A stretch of 64,000 bases of DNA, taken from NCBI RefSeq assembly GCF_910594005.1, contig NC_057835.1:47020001-47084000 (forward strand). The letters run 5' to 3'. The notes below the pieces were generated by a model, which worked only from the letters and a program-made list of their open reading frames with translations, was not told the DNA's origin and made no database searches. The stretch is from Cervus elaphus. Taxonomy: Eukaryota; Chordata; Mammalia; Artiodactyla; Cervidae. Of this stretch, positions 1-10,004 are shown in pieces. Both the position numbers and the translations under genes were made by a program. Positions within the stretch are counted from its first letter, which is position 1. The number at the start of each line of letters is the position of its first letter.

Positions 1-63
1 ACTGTGGAGCAGATACTCTGCTCTGTAATGAATGTTCTCCATGTCATTTGATCCTTCCCCCAA

Positions 64-172
64 ACACTCCAGTATTCTTGCCTGGAGAATCCCACAGACA
101 GAGGAGCCTGGTGGACTATGGTCCACAGGGTTACCAACAGTCAGACTCGACTGAACACATGCACACACAGGG
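64..172 (+). mobile_element. Bov-tA SINE, 5'-truncated fragment
   Basis: The sequence runs from the CTCCAGTATTCTTGCCTGG box through GAGGAGCCTGGTGG to the terminal GTCAGACTCGACTGA, which is the 3' half shared by Bov-tA and BovB. The tRNA-derived head is missing. A short CA-rich tail follows. No TSD was found. Confidence 0.85.
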
Positions 173-182
173 CCCCTGAGGT

Positions 183-258
183 TGGTCCTCTATTACCCCC
201 AATTTATAGATGAGAAACTGAGACTTAGAGAAGTGAAGAAACTTGCCCAAAATTACAG
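183..258 (-). mobile_element. MIR SINE core fragment
   Basis: The stretch reads as the reverse complement of the MIR core (ATAGATGAGAAACTGAGACT, then ACTTGCCCAA). This is an ancient mammalian SINE, much diverged and partial. Confidence 0.75.
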
Positions 259-264
259 TGTTGC

Positions 265-480
265 ACACTGGTTCTCCACAAAAGGGGATTTTGCCTCCCT
301 AGGGACATTTAGCAATGTCTAGAGGCATTTTAAGTTGTAACAGCTGGGCAGGGGGGAACTGGTATCTAAGGAGGAAAGGCCAGAGATGCTGCTAAACATC
401 TTACAATGCACAGGGAAGCCCCCATAACAAAGAATTCTCACTGGTCCAAAGTATCACCAGTGATGCGGGTAAGAAGCCCC
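265..480 (+). mobile_element. MER5A-like hAT (Charlie) DNA element
   Basis: The left end ACTGGTTCTCCA resembles the MER5 terminal inverted repeat. The body GGACATTTAGCAATGTCTAG ... GGCCAGAGATGCTGCTAAAC ... CACAGGGAAGCCCCC follows the MER5 order. The right end is degraded. It is a non-autonomous element with no coding capacity. Confidence 0.75.
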
Positions 481-765
481 ACCCCAGGGTGACAGCTGCA
501 TGTGATGGCCGTGTCACAGCTCCCCCCGTGACTGATCTCAGCGCAGCTGTGGTGGACTGCGGTCTGCCTTGGCCAACCTCCTACCAGAACCTGAAGTTGT
601 GACTCTGCTTTTCTGCCTTGGGGCTTTCTCTGAATCACCAGTGCAGGTGCCGCCCGAACGGCCAGGAGTGAGCATCTGGAGGCAATCCTCTATCAGTGTG
701 CAGGGTGATGGGGTAGCTGGGGGCCTTCCACAGAGTTTTTGTGCATGAACCAGATGGACTGAGTC
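481..765. other. Unique DNA, no gene recognised
   Basis: The stretch is fairly GC-rich. A 66-codon open frame crosses it on the minus strand (438-638), but it starts inside the MER5 fragment, shows no domain and is probably chance. Confidence 0.5.
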
Positions 766-777
766 TCAGTTGCCTAC

Positions 778-927
778 CCGCATGTCGTTTCACCCATGGC
801 TGACTCTTGGTGACCCCGTGAACTGTAGCCCCCCAGGCTCTTCTGTCTGTGAGATCCTCCAGGCCAGAACACTGGAGTGGATTGCCATGCCCTCCTCCAG
901 GGGATCTTTCCCGACCCAGGGATCAAA
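778..927 (-). mobile_element. Bov-tA SINE, 5'-truncated, with TSD
   Basis: This is a reverse-complement Bov-tA (GACTCTTGGTGACCCCGTGA ... CACTGGAGTGGATTGCCATG ... CGACCCAGGGATCAAA). It is flanked by a perfect 12-bp duplication, TCAGTTGCCTAC, at 766-777 and 928-939, which fixes both ends. The tRNA-like head is missing through 5' truncation. Confidence 0.9.
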
Positions 928-939
928 TCAGTTGCCTAC

Positions 940-1326
940 ATTGGTAACCAAGGGGTACAACAGACCCTGACCAACCCAGTGGTATTGACTGACCCAGTCC
1001 CACTTCCCGCTGGCTGAGGGTTGCCCTAGGTTTGCCAAAACCTCTGCCATTTTACCTCTGTTGCTGGGCTTCAGAGAAAGATTTGGGTTAGAAACTTTGA
1101 GACAGCACCACTGAGGCTTGAGGTGGGATGTTGGTATCTATACTGAACTGTCTGCTAAAGCTGGTTGAAATCAGTAACAATAAGCTATGGGTTTTGAATC
1201 ACTTCTCTGTCTCACTCCTTGGACTCTCTCTTCTTCCTAGACTTGCCTCTGAAAAAACTACCTGGACCCAAGTTCCTATTCAAGCTGTACTTTCACAGTA
1301 ACTCAAAGTAAAACACAAAGCTAGCG
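940..1326. other. Unique DNA, nothing recognised
   Basis: No repeat consensus or convincing exon was recognised between the Bov-tA and the BovB insertion. Confidence 0.5.
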
Positions 1327-1336
1327 AGTCTACTCT

Positions 1337-2317
1337 CAGTTTAGTTCAGTTGCTCAGTCGTGTCCGACTCTTTGCGACCCCATGAATCGCAGCACGCCAG
1401 GCCTCCCTGTCCATCACCAACTCCTGGAGTTTACTCAAACTCTTGCCCATCGAGTCGGTGATGCCATCCAGCCATCTCATCCTCTGTCGCCCCCTTCTCC
1501 TCCTGCCCCCAATCCCTCCCAGCATCAGGGTCTTTTCCAATGAGTCAACTCTTCACATGAGGTGGCCAAAGTATTGGAGTTTCAGCTTCAGCATCAGTCC
1601 TTCCAGTGAACACCCAGGACTGATCTCCTTTAGGATGGACTGGTTGGATCTCCTTGCAGTCAAGGGACTCTCAAGAGTCTTCTCCAACACCACAGTTCAA
1701 AAGCATCAATTTTTCGGTTCTCAGCTCTCTTCACAGTCCAACTCTCACATCCATACATGACCACTGGAAAAACCATAGCCTTGACCAGATGGACCTTTGT
1801 TGGCAAAGTAATGTCTCTGTTTTTAAATATGCTATGTAGGTTGGTCATAACTTTCCTTCCAAGGAGTAAGTGTCTTTTAATTTCATGGCTGCAGTCACAG
1901 TGATTTTGGAGCCCAAAATAATGAAGTCTGACACTGTTTCCACTGTCTCCCCACCTATTTCCCATGAGGTGATGGGACCAGATGCCATGATCTTAGTTTT
2001 CTGAATGTTGAGCTTTAAGCCAACTTTTTCACTCTCTTCTTTCACTTTCATCAAGAGGCTGTTTAGTTCTTCTTCACTTTCTGCCATAAGGGTGGTGTCA
2101 TCTGCATATCTGAGGTTATTGATATTTCTCCCAGCAATCTTGATTCCAGCTTGTGCTTCTTCCAGCCCAGCATTTCTCATGATGTACTCTGCATATAAGT
2201 TAAATAAGCAGGGTGACAATATACTGCCGTGATGTACTCCTTTTCCTATTTGGAACCAGTCTGTTGTTCCATGTCCAGTTCTGACTGTTGCTTCCTGACC
2301 TGCATATAGGTTTCTCA
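1337..2317 (-). mobile_element. BovB (RTE-clade) LINE, 5'-truncated, with TSD
   Basis: Read on the minus strand, this is the 3' approximately 980 bp of BovB. It covers the reverse transcriptase palm, the C-terminal tail (GMHGVAKSRTRLS-like; here AIHGVAKSRTRLSN) and the terminal TTCAGT-rich 3' end. A perfect 10-bp TSD, AGTCTACTCT, lies at 1327-1336 and 2318-2327, so this is one 5'-truncated insertion. The reading frame is broken by frameshifts into pieces at 1845-2317, 1660-1965 and 1346-1540. This copy is dead, but its 3' end is the type recognised when Bov-tA SINEs are mobilised. Confidence 0.95.
1845..2317 (-). pseudogene. BovB reverse transcriptase fragment
   Basis: About 157 codons of RTE reverse transcriptase remain open on the minus strand. 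Visible are the HHGSILSPCLFNLYAEYIM segment (RT motif B region) and LRYADDTTLMAE, the catalytic YADD box of motif C, followed by the LLMKVKEESEKVGLKLNIQK thumb-side helix. The frame is open beyond the element's 5' truncation point into flanking DNA (to 2345), so those first residues (MNLHYNRVD) are not LINE sequence. The endonuclease domain is absent and the frame fails after about GSKITV, so no enzyme can be made. Confidence 0.9.
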
Positions 2318-2464
2318 AGTCTACTCTGTTATAGTGCAAATTCAATTAAATGGAACCTAACACTGTCTGTGTCACCTGATAACAAGGGAAATCTGTCCAT
2401 CAGCACCCTTTGGCTTACAATGCCCTTTCCGCTTTAAGTCCCATGGTCAACTATTTAATATTGC

Positions 2465-2698
2465 CTCGCGTGAGTACATGCTGTCACTTCAGTCGTGTCT
2501 GACTCTTTGCAACCCTTTGGACTGTAGGCCACTAGGCTCCTCTGCCCATGGAATTCTTCAGGCAAGAAGACTGGAGTGGGTTACCATGCCCTCCTCCATG
2601 GGGATCTTCCCGACCCAGGGATCGAACCTGAGTCTGTTATGTCTCCTGCATTGGCAGGTGGGTTCTTTACCACTAGCGCCACCTGGGAAGCCCTTCCC
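2465..2698 (-). mobile_element. Bov-tA SINE, near full length, with TSD
   Basis: The copy is a reverse-complement Bov-tA complete to the tRNA-like head (CCACCTGGGAAGCCC at its right end). A perfect 9-bp TSD, TAATATTGC, lies at 2456-2464 and 2699-2707. Confidence 0.93.
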
Positions 2699-2707
2699 TA
2701 ATATTGC

Positions 2708-3304
2708 TTTATCAGGACTCTAAACTCTCTCACTACTTATCTTTCCCCAAACCCAATAACACATCCCTGATGATGGAATCATCCTTTTGTTGCTGTTGTC
2801 TGTGCAGAAGTCATACCGGTTTGTGAGAGAAACCCAACTTACCTGACCTATTGCAAATTTACACTGAGAACTTGAATTCAGCCTTAGATACTCTTTGGAA
2901 ATCTTTCATGAATATTTAAATAACCTCCTCATATACTCCTCATACCTCTCTAGCCACAAGCCTGGCTTTATCAGCCCTCCTCTTCATATTTCTTTGGACC
3001 ATTTGACATTTTCTTCCTGAGTTTTTTTTCTCTTTTAAACTTCTATGATTATACTGCATTTACTACTCCTTTGATCTGACAGCTCTTTTTTCTTTCAGAT
3101 CCACTAGTATCTCTTTTTCCTTTCTCTAATATGAGAGCAAGAATTGTCATATTTCCTTTTTTATATTTACTCTCTTGGTGAGCTCATTCCCTTCTATAAG
3201 GGTGACAGCTAAATTTCTGTTTCCAGCTCTGATATTTTCCCTAGGCCCCAGGATCATTGCTGACTGTCCATTTGATTAACCCACCAGCTAATCTTCTCCC
3301 AGGT
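2708..3304. other. AT-rich unique DNA, nothing recognised
   Basis: There is no recognisable repeat or exon. Pyrimidine-rich runs (TTTTTTTCTC and similar) are frequent. Confidence 0.5.
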
Positions 3305-3440
3305 AGCCCACATGTGTGCGTGCATGCTGTTGCTTCAGTCCTGTCCAACTCTTTGCCACCCCATGGACTGTAGTCTGCCAGGCTCCTCTGTCCATGGGAT
3401 TCTTCAGCCAAGAATACTGGAGTGGGTTGCCATGCCCCAA
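3305..3440 (-). mobile_element. Bov-tA SINE fragment
   Basis: The reverse-complement 3' part of Bov-tA runs from CAGTCCTGTCCAACTCTTTG to GGAGTGGGTTGCCATGCCC. The tRNA-derived head is missing. The tail is a degenerate TGTGTGCGTGCATG run. Confidence 0.88.
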
Positions 3441-5356
3441 GCCCAGGAATGCACCAGAATGATCTAAGGAGAATTTTTTCCTCTTGCCCAAATGCATCAG
3501 CAATTGTCATATAAACCAGTTCAGTTTCCTGAGATTCAGGGACAGATTTGTTAGGGGTTCTGGGGAAATTCTTTCTTACTCTTCCAGGAGAACTTTCGAA
3601 AGTGATTATCTTTTTTTTTTCTCCTGCTTTTTCTCAGGATATATTCATGTATGGATGTGACATTTGGAAAGGAGGTCATTATGTTAATATCACTTTGGGA
3701 GTGAATCCAACATGTGGATGAGTGCTGAGTCAATGATTCTCGAGGAAATGGAGTTAAGGAAACTGGATTAAGTTCCTCTGAAAGGGTGCACTTCTTTTGA
3801 TATCCAGCAATGGGAGTCCATATTTTTCATTGTTGTTTAAGCCAGTTTCAGTTACATGCAACCAAGGGCTTTCAGTGAGGAAATGTTCTGCCATGTTTTC
3901 TTTGGAAGAATCTCAATCTCCTCATGTTCTCCCCTTACAATTGTCCTCTCTTGAGTGCACATCTAATTACTGGCAGTCTTCTAGTTAATCTACATTTTTT
4001 TATTCTCTCCTTTTTCTGATTCATCTTTTATACTGTTGCCAGGTCAATTTTCCCAAAAGACAATTTTTATCATGTTTCTCTGTAAAGTCCTATAATGGTT
4101 TCTTTCTTTTCACTTTCAGCTTTTAGTCCTAACTCTCAAGAATTGTTTTTAAGGCTTTTCATAGTCAGATCTCCTCTTTGTATACTTAATATGACTTAAC
4201 CGTGGTTAAGAACTGACTTTTGCTTGAAAGACTTAGTATACAGGAGATGGTTAAAAAGCATTCATTCTTACTAACAGGAAATATATAAAATATCTTGACT
4301 GAGGCAGATGCCTGCCTTGGTAAAAGGTCTTCTTGCTGCCATCACTTTTCACATTCTCTTAAATCCATATATTAGTAACAGAATTTAAAAATTATTGTCA
4401 AGCCAACGAAAAGTTTATTTTCTTAATCTAACCATAATTCTAACTCTCTAATATTTATTTCTTCATATTTACTTACAAATTTTGTCCACGTGTAGTTGAT
4501 TTTTTTTTTATTAAAACAACAATACTGAACATGTCAGTGTCCTGTATTTTATTCATTTAGAATCACGGCATTTCAGTGTTTCTAACCAATTACCAGAATT
4601 GTCATTTTAACAGCTGCATAACAGCCCATCACATTTATTGATTGTTCTTCCTTTTCTGTTGGACAATTTGTTTTTCTTCATTCATGAGTTATATATGATG
4701 CTTCTGCCTAGTCTTTCTGCCATTGATTTTTCTCATTCTCCATTCAATACTGCCCTTTCACCCTGGACTACTATCTATTTGCTTGGTTTCTGACTATTGT
4801 GATTTATACATGCAACAATTCACCTAGCTCTGATCAGTGATAGTTGCTTGATCCTTTACATTCCCGGCTCCAAAGAGTCGATGCTTCTGATTCCTGCTGC
4901 TCAAGAAGGATTTGGTATAGCTTGAGGCACGTGTGGAAAATCAGTTGGATGTTTCATGATAAGAGAGAAGACATAGCTCAGAATAATTGAAACATTTTAA
5001 AGGTAAAAGCCACATATTTCCTCTTGAGATAAAGTTCTACATTATAGTAAATATGTTCCCAGAATACTCATGGATTACTTAATGATGATAAAAAATAGCA
5101 ACTGAGTATTGTTTTCAATTTTGAAGAAAAGCAAACAAATCAATAGCAATCATAACATTATATACCTAAACTAGGATGAATAATGCCTTCATAGAAGATG
5201 TGATCTGAGTTCAAATACTATCATTTGTCAAATACAAAGGATTGCTGCTGCTCTTGACTTCAAGACACATTATATCTATCAAAGTTGAATCAATATAGAC
5301 GTAGTTTGGATTCTTTAACAAAAACTCAGAGACCAGTCAAACTAAGATTGCTTAAT
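3441..5356. other. AT-rich DNA without a gene
   Basis: No exon is supported. Frames at 3551-3733 and 3797-3988 are short and featureless. The part near 4520-4700 vaguely resembles an old LINE 3' region, but I could not match it to a family. The remainder is probably unique. Confidence 0.45.
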
Positions 5357-5368
5357 AAGGTGGTGAAT

Positions 5369-5595
5369 GGACTTCCGAGGTGGGACTAGTAATAAAGAAA
5401 CTTCCCGCCAATGCAGGAGACATAGGAGACTCAGGTTCCATACCTGGGTTGGGAAGGTACCCTGGAGGAGGGCATGGCAATCCACTCCTGTATTCTTGCC
5501 TGGAGAATCCCAAGGACAGAAGAGCCTGGGGGGCTACAGTCCAGAGGGTTGCAAATATTCAGATATGACTGAAGCGACTTAGCACACATGCATGC
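5369..5595 (+). mobile_element. Bov-tA SINE, full length, with TSD
   Basis: The copy starts with a degraded head (GGACTTCCGAGGTGG) and runs to GACTGAAGCGACTTAGCA with a short tail. The TSD matches at 11 of 12 bases: AAGGTGGTGAAT at 5357-5368 and AAGGTTGTGAAT at 5596-5607. Confidence 0.92.
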
Positions 5596-5686
5596 AAGGT
5601 TGTGAATAAACAGTCTACATATTTGATATAAGGGAAGAAAAACTCTATTCAAAAACAAAAAATTAAAATGTTTAGAAATAAGAGTG

Positions 5687-5964
5687 CTGCTGCTGCTGCT
5701 AAGTCGCTTCAGTCGTGTCTGACTCTGTGCAACCCCATAGATGGCAGCCCACCAGGCTCCCCCGTCCCTGGGATTCTCAAGGCAAGAATACTGGAGTTGG
5801 TTGCCATTCCTTTCTCCAATGTATGAAAGTGAAAAGTGAAAGCGAAGTCGCTCAGTCATGTCTGACTCTTAGCTACCCCATGGACTGCAGCCTACCAGGC
5901 TCCTCCGTCCATGGAATTTTCCAGGCAAGAGTACTGGAGTGGGGTGCCATTGCCTTCTCTGAGG
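5687..5964 (-). mobile_element. BOV-A2 dimeric SINE with CTG tail and TSD
   Basis: Two BovA monomers are joined by the linker ATGAAAGTGAAAAGTGAAAG. A (CTG)5 run at 5687-5700 is the element's tail read in reverse. A perfect 10-bp TSD, AATAAGAGTG, lies at 5677-5686 and 5965-5974. It is a complete copy. Confidence 0.95.
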
Positions 5965-5974
5965 AATAAGAGTG

Positions 5975-6416
5975 AGGTCTATATAAAGATCTACTTAAGA
6001 TTTTAAAATGCTACTGAAACTACGTATGGAAAGGTGTATCATTTCTTGGATGAAAAAAAACCCACATCATAAAGATGTGATTCAATAAAAATAGCAACAG
6101 CATTTTTATTTTGGAGTCAGACAGGCTGGTATTAAAGTTCAAATTGAAAAGTAAGACAAGAATAGATAAGAAAAATCTGGAGGAGTTGTGAGAAGGATCA
6201 GTGCTTCCGCGTATTCAAGCATATTTTACATCATCAAAAATAAAAACAATTTGGTACAAGTTCCTGAGCTGAAAAACAAGAAATAGGTCTAAAATAAAAG
6301 GATTTAGCATATTAAAAGGGCAGCAGGCCACATCGGTAGGGTGAAGGTAGACTTTTCAATGAACCATGTTGGATCAGTTGATGGGATCTGTAACAATCTA
6401 TAACACAGTAACACAC
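5975..6416. other. AT-rich unique DNA
   Basis: Nothing recognisable apart from short A-rich runs. Confidence 0.5.
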
Positions 6417-6672
6417 TTTTTTTTCTTCATTTATTTTTATTAGTTGGAGGCTAATCACTTTACAATACCTCAGTGGGTCTTGTCATACGTTGACATGAAT
6501 CAGCCATGGATTTACATGTATTCCCCATCCCGATCCCCCCTGCCACCTCCCTCTCTACCTAATCCCTCTGGGTCTTCCCAGTGCACCAGGCCCGAGCACT
6601 GGTCTCATGCATCCAACCTGGGCTGGTGATCTGTTTCACTATAGATAATACACATGTTTCGATGCTGTTCTC
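6417..6672 (-). mobile_element. L1-BT 3' UTR, truncated
   Basis: A poly-T run at 6417-6424 is followed by the reverse complement of the bovine L1 3' end (TTAGTTGGAGGCTAATCACT, then GACATGAATCAGCCATGGAT, to CGATGCTGTTCTC). Only about 255 bp of the 3' end is present. I did not find a clear TSD. Confidence 0.88.
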
Positions 6673-6829
6673 CTGTATGGGCTCATTCCCCTTCTGTTCC
6701 TTTTCTATTCCTCTCTCCACTCTTTAGATCACACTCTCCAATAAACACACAAAAGCCTTTGTTGCAAGTTCCACTTTCTAGGGAACCCAGGCTCAGGTAC
6801 TTTTTCTATATCTAAACTTTCCCCTCTTA

Positions 6830-7905
6830 CTCTTTTTTTCATTATGCCTTTTATAATTTGTCAGAAATTAAAAATTTTCCAGTTTATCGCTCTATTTCTG
6901 TATTTATTCTAGTCTCAGTTTTAGTCATTTAGTTGCAATTCTCACTGCCAGTGGTTGGCTGAAGTCTTTCCTCTAGTTGATTCCTTAATAAGGAATTTTG
7001 GGAACAATATTCCCTGAACGTTCAAGACAATTTGTCTGTTGTCCTTACAACTGAACGGCAATTAAATTGAATACAAAATGCTAAAGTCACAATTTTTCCT
7101 TGAAGATTTTGTAGGTTTTCCTCCCTTGTGTTCTGATGTTGAAATGTGTAAAAAAGTCTGAAACCAACCTAAGATGGGTTTTTCTGCATGTCTTGAATAT
7201 TTTCTTTCTTTTAAAATTTATTAGGTTTATGAGTGTATTTCTCAGCATGTATCATTCTGGGTAAATCTACTCTGGGGAATGGTTGGTTTTCAATATATGT
7301 AAAATCATTATTTCCAAAAAATTTTCTTGAGTAACTATTTCTGTTTCATTTTGCTTATTTGTGAAATTTTAATTTCTGCCTTTATCATGGGACTTCCATC
7401 AATATTCATTTCCCTTGAATCCCCTCCAAATTTTACATTTATTTCTGTTATTATATTTTTCTCCTACTGTATTCCTAAGTTCCTCTAGCTCATAATTCAT
7501 CCTTTCCTGTCATCTTCTTGGTTTTGTTTAGTTGCTAAGTCGTGTCTGACTTTTTGCGACCCCATGGACTGCAGCCTGTCACTAGACTCCTCTGTGCTGG
7601 GATTTCCCAGGCAAGAATGCTGGAGTGGGTTGACGTTTCCTTCTCCAGGGGATCTTCCTGACCCAGGGGTTGAACCTGCGTCTCCTGCTTAGCAGGCAAC
7701 CATCTCTTTTCTGAGTTCCTGCATTTCTGTCTTATGCATTTGTTTCATAGTAGTGATTGTTTTGTTAGGCTCCCTCCCTCCTACCCCCCTCTTTAATGCA
7801 CCCTTAAATATTTGGTCACAATTTTTTCTGCTCCTTGGCAATTTCTTTCTGGTGAGTCTTTCATTTTCCCCTTGTTCTTCTTTTCCTTTCTTCACTAACA
7901 TTAAC
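6830..7905 (-). mobile_element. Old L1/HAL1-type ORF1 remnant
   Basis: The minus strand carries a decayed LINE ORF1-like sequence. A frame at 7689-7901 includes MKQMHKTEMQELRKEM, which resembles the coiled-coil of L1/HAL1 ORF1, and the order of T-rich segments elsewhere fits the same family. It is interrupted by a Bov-tA. The subfamily was not resolved. Confidence 0.45.
7521..7700 (-). mobile_element. Bov-tA SINE inside L1/HAL1 remnant
   Basis: The copy is a reverse-complement Bov-tA from AAGTCGTGTCTGACTTTTTG to CTCCTGCTTAGCAGGCAACC. The far tRNA-like head is lost. It lies within LINE-like sequence on both sides. Confidence 0.88.
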
Positions 7906-7944
7906 TGATTAGTTTATATGAAATTTCCTGATAGGAAGGGAGAT

Positions 7945-8125
7945 TTTGGAATCAGTTTGCTTGCATTTGAAATCCAGCTCCATGACTTACCGGATGTTTA
8001 ACTTTAGGAAAAGTTATTTAATCTCTTGATCTCAGTTTTTTCATCTACAAAATGGGAAAAATAAAAGTACCTAATTCTTAGTGCTGTTGGGAGAATAGAA
8101 AAAAATAGCACAATTAAAGGTGAGA
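7945..8125 (+). mobile_element. MIR SINE
   Basis: The core is recognisable in order: CCAGCTCCATGACTTACC, TTATTTAATCTCTTGATCTC, TTTTTTCATCTACAAAATGGG and AGTGCTGTTGGGAGAATAG. Confidence 0.85.
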
Positions 8126-8705
8126 GTGGTGTTATACACATAGTTTAATGGTCACTAAGTGCTAGCTACCATCAGTTACATTTTTAAGACACATTTTCCA
8201 GAAAAGACAAATGAGACACAGAGTAAGTAATTTCCAAGGACTGTAAATTGCATAAAGACAGTGTCTTAGTCTGTTCTGGCTGCTATAACAAAACAGCACA
8301 AACGGATGGTGAAGGAGGAAACAGACAGAACAGGCTCCATCTTGAAAGCAGGACTCCATCTTCGGCCGGACCGTGGACTTTGAGCTTTATGCCCAGTATC
8401 TATGGAAACGACTTACCAACTGGAAAACCAGACCCCCGCCCCACCATGGAAGAGCCCCTGGGCTCGTACCTAGACTCTCCATCACCTAAAAGAATATCCT
8501 AATTATCTGTGTAACCAAATAGAATCATAAACTCTTTTATGCTTATTGGGGTATGACCACAGGCCTGTTGATAATTGTCCACTGTTAACTACCTAGGCTT
8601 AAGGCATACGAATCATGGGTTAACTTTGATTGTATCTTTCTTTTCCTTTGTTCAGACTAGTTTCAGAGAATTTGGGGAGGTGTGTTTCAGCACGTACACT
8701 TAGGG

Positions 8706-8713
8706 TATATAAG
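8706..8713 (+). promoter_or_regulatory. LTR TATA box
   Basis: TATATAAG lies about 70 bases upstream of the LTR's polyadenylation signal, as expected for the U3/R boundary. Whether this LTR is active cannot be seen from sequence. Confidence 0.7.
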
Positions 8714-8776
8714 GTTTTCACAAAAACTGGTCAGGGTCCTTGGCTAAGAGGAACTCTGCCTTGGGCACGCTGGTGT

Positions 8777-8782
8777 AATAAA
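8777..8782 (+). terminator. LTR polyadenylation signal AATAAA
   Basis: A canonical AATAAA lies about 65 bases before the LTR 3' end, placing R before U5. Confidence 0.75.
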
Positions 8783-9048
8783 CTGCACTCCACTATCTAC
8801 ATTGTCCTTCTGAGTGAGTTTGTTTCCCGGAATGCGGGGCTACAACAATGGCTCATAATTAACAAAACTTTACTTCTCACAGTTCTGGAGGATGGAAGTC
8901 CAAAATCGGTGTCAGCATGATGGGGTTCTGGTGAAGGACCCCTCTGGCTTATGCATTGTCAGTTTCTCTCTGGATCTGCCCATGGTGGACGGAGCTAGGG
9001 AACTCTTTCAAAAGAGCACTAATCCCACTCATAAAAGCTCCACCCTCA

Positions 9049-9056
9049 TGACGTCA
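9049..9056. promoter_or_regulatory. Consensus CRE palindrome in the MLT1 LTR
   Basis: TGACGTCA is the perfect CREB/ATF palindrome with its central CpG. The MLT1-type sequence around it normally reads like TGACCTAA, so the site appears to have arisen by point mutation. Its function is unknown. Confidence 0.4.
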
Positions 9057-9184
9057 GCATCTTCCAAAAGCCACACTTACTCATACCATCACATTGGGCA
9101 TTAGGCTTTCACATACAGCAGTGAATTTTGAGGGGACATGATCATTCAGACCATAGCAGGTAGTGACTCTGTTGTTAACCCCTG

Positions 9185-9292
9185 CCTTTTTTTTCACTGC
9201 TATATATCTAACACTTTGCCTACTACCTGGCACATATGAGAGAGTCTGTTATCAAACAAATATGTGCTGAATGAATGAATGAATGAATACAC
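9185..9292 (+). mobile_element. L2 LINE 3' end
   Basis: The sequence has ACTACCTGGCACATATGAGA followed by AATATGTGCTGAATGAATGA and an expanded (AATG)n end, which is the L2 3' terminal signature. It is short and old. Confidence 0.7.
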
Positions 9293-9365
9293 TTACCATG
9301 GGTCTCACATCTCAAAGTGGCAGAGCTTGCATTTAAACCAACTTGTCAGTCACATTTATTTCAGC

Positions 9366-9986
9366 CCCCTTGTATTTTTTGGGCTCCCAAATCACTGTAG
9401 ATGGTGACTGCAACCATGAAATTAAAAGAAGCTTACTCCTTGGAAGGAAAGTTATGACCAACCTAGACAGCATATTAAAAATCAGAGACATTACTTTGCC
9501 AACAAAGGTCCATCTAGTCAAGGTTATTGTTTTACCAGTGGTCATGTATGGATGTGAGAGTTGGACTATAAAGAAAACTGAGTGCTGAAGAATTGATGCT
9601 TTTGAACTGTGGTGCTGGAGAAGACTCTTGAGAGTCCCTTGGATAGCAAGGAGATCCAACCAGTCCATCCTAAAGGAGATCAGTCCATCCTAAAGGATAG
9701 CAGTCCTGGGTGTTCATTGGAAGGACTGATGCTAAAGCTGAAACACCAATACTTTGGCCACCTGATGCGAAGAGCTGACTCACTGGAAAAGATCCTGATG
9801 CTGGGAAAGATTGAAGGTGGGAGGAGAAGGGGATGATAGAGGATGAGATGGTTGGATGGCATCACCAACTCGATGGTTATGAGTTTGGGTAAACTCCGGG
9901 AGCTGGTGATGGACAGGGAGGCCTGGCGTGCTGCAGTCCATGGGGTCACAAAGAGTTGGTCACAACTGAGTGACTGAACTGAACTG
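9366..9986 (+). mobile_element. BovB LINE 3' end
   Basis: The BovB 3' approximately 620 bp is on the plus strand. The end of the RT ORF is readable (HEIKRSLLLGRKVMTNLDS, then VMYGCESWTIKKT) and is halted by TGA at 9586-9588 where the family has an arginine CGA codon, a typical CpG decay. The later part, YFGHLMRRADSLEKILMLGK, is in another frame. The 3' end is TGAGTGACTGAACTGAACTG. It contains a 20-bp tandem duplication at 9661-9700. The 5' boundary is uncertain by about 15 bases and no TSD was seen. Confidence 0.92.
9661..9700. repeat. 20-bp tandem duplication inside BovB
   Basis: CAGTCCATCCTAAAGGAGAT is followed directly by a second unit that differs only near its end (GGATAG for GGAGAT). 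Other BovB copies in this window have a single unit here, so the duplication is private to this copy. Confidence 0.85.
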
Positions 9987-10004
9987 GACTGTGTCTGTGA
10001 AAGC

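Larger units (their letters stand above)
8310..8847 (+). mobile_element. Solo LTR of a class I endogenous retrovirus
   Basis: A 538-bp segment begins TGAAGGAGGAAACAG and ends GGGGCTACAACA, with TG...CA termini. It is flanked by a 4-bp target duplication, ATGG, at 8306-8309 and 8848-8851. A 4-bp duplication is usual for gamma-type (ERV1) integration. A TATA box and AATAAA signal lie in the expected order. No internal gag, pol or env follows, so this is a solo LTR left by recombination between the two LTRs of a provirus. Removing it restores the host MLT1 sequence. The family name is uncertain (BTLTR1-like). Confidence 0.88.
8262..9158 (-). mobile_element. MLT1-type MaLR LTR, split by a younger LTR
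   Basis: The left end, TGTCTTAGTCTGTTCTGGCT plus GCTATAACAAAACAG, is the reverse complement of the MLT1/MaLR LTR 3' end. The body resumes at 8851 (TTACTTCTCACAGTTCTGGA) and runs to CATTCAGACCATAGCA. The two parts become continuous once the ERV LTR at 8310-8847 and one ATGG copy are removed. This is an old, non-coding LTR. Confidence 0.85.

Noticed and set aside
1443..1760. Plus-strand frames such as SSHLILCRPLLLLPPIPPSIRVFSN seen repeatedly
   Set aside because: They are antisense readings of BovB; the same frame recurs in each BovB copy (near 9680, 11770, 49034 and 62786).
1845..2345. 166-codon reverse transcriptase frame as a host gene, retron or diversity-generating system
   Set aside because: It is RTE/BovB LINE sequence with a TSD, 5' truncation and frameshifts. 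The first residues come from flanking DNA.
7689..7901. Lysine-rich 70-codon minus-strand frame as a nuclear protein
   Set aside because: MKQMHKTEMQELRKEM resembles the L1/HAL1 ORF1 coiled-coil, so it is treated as a LINE relic.
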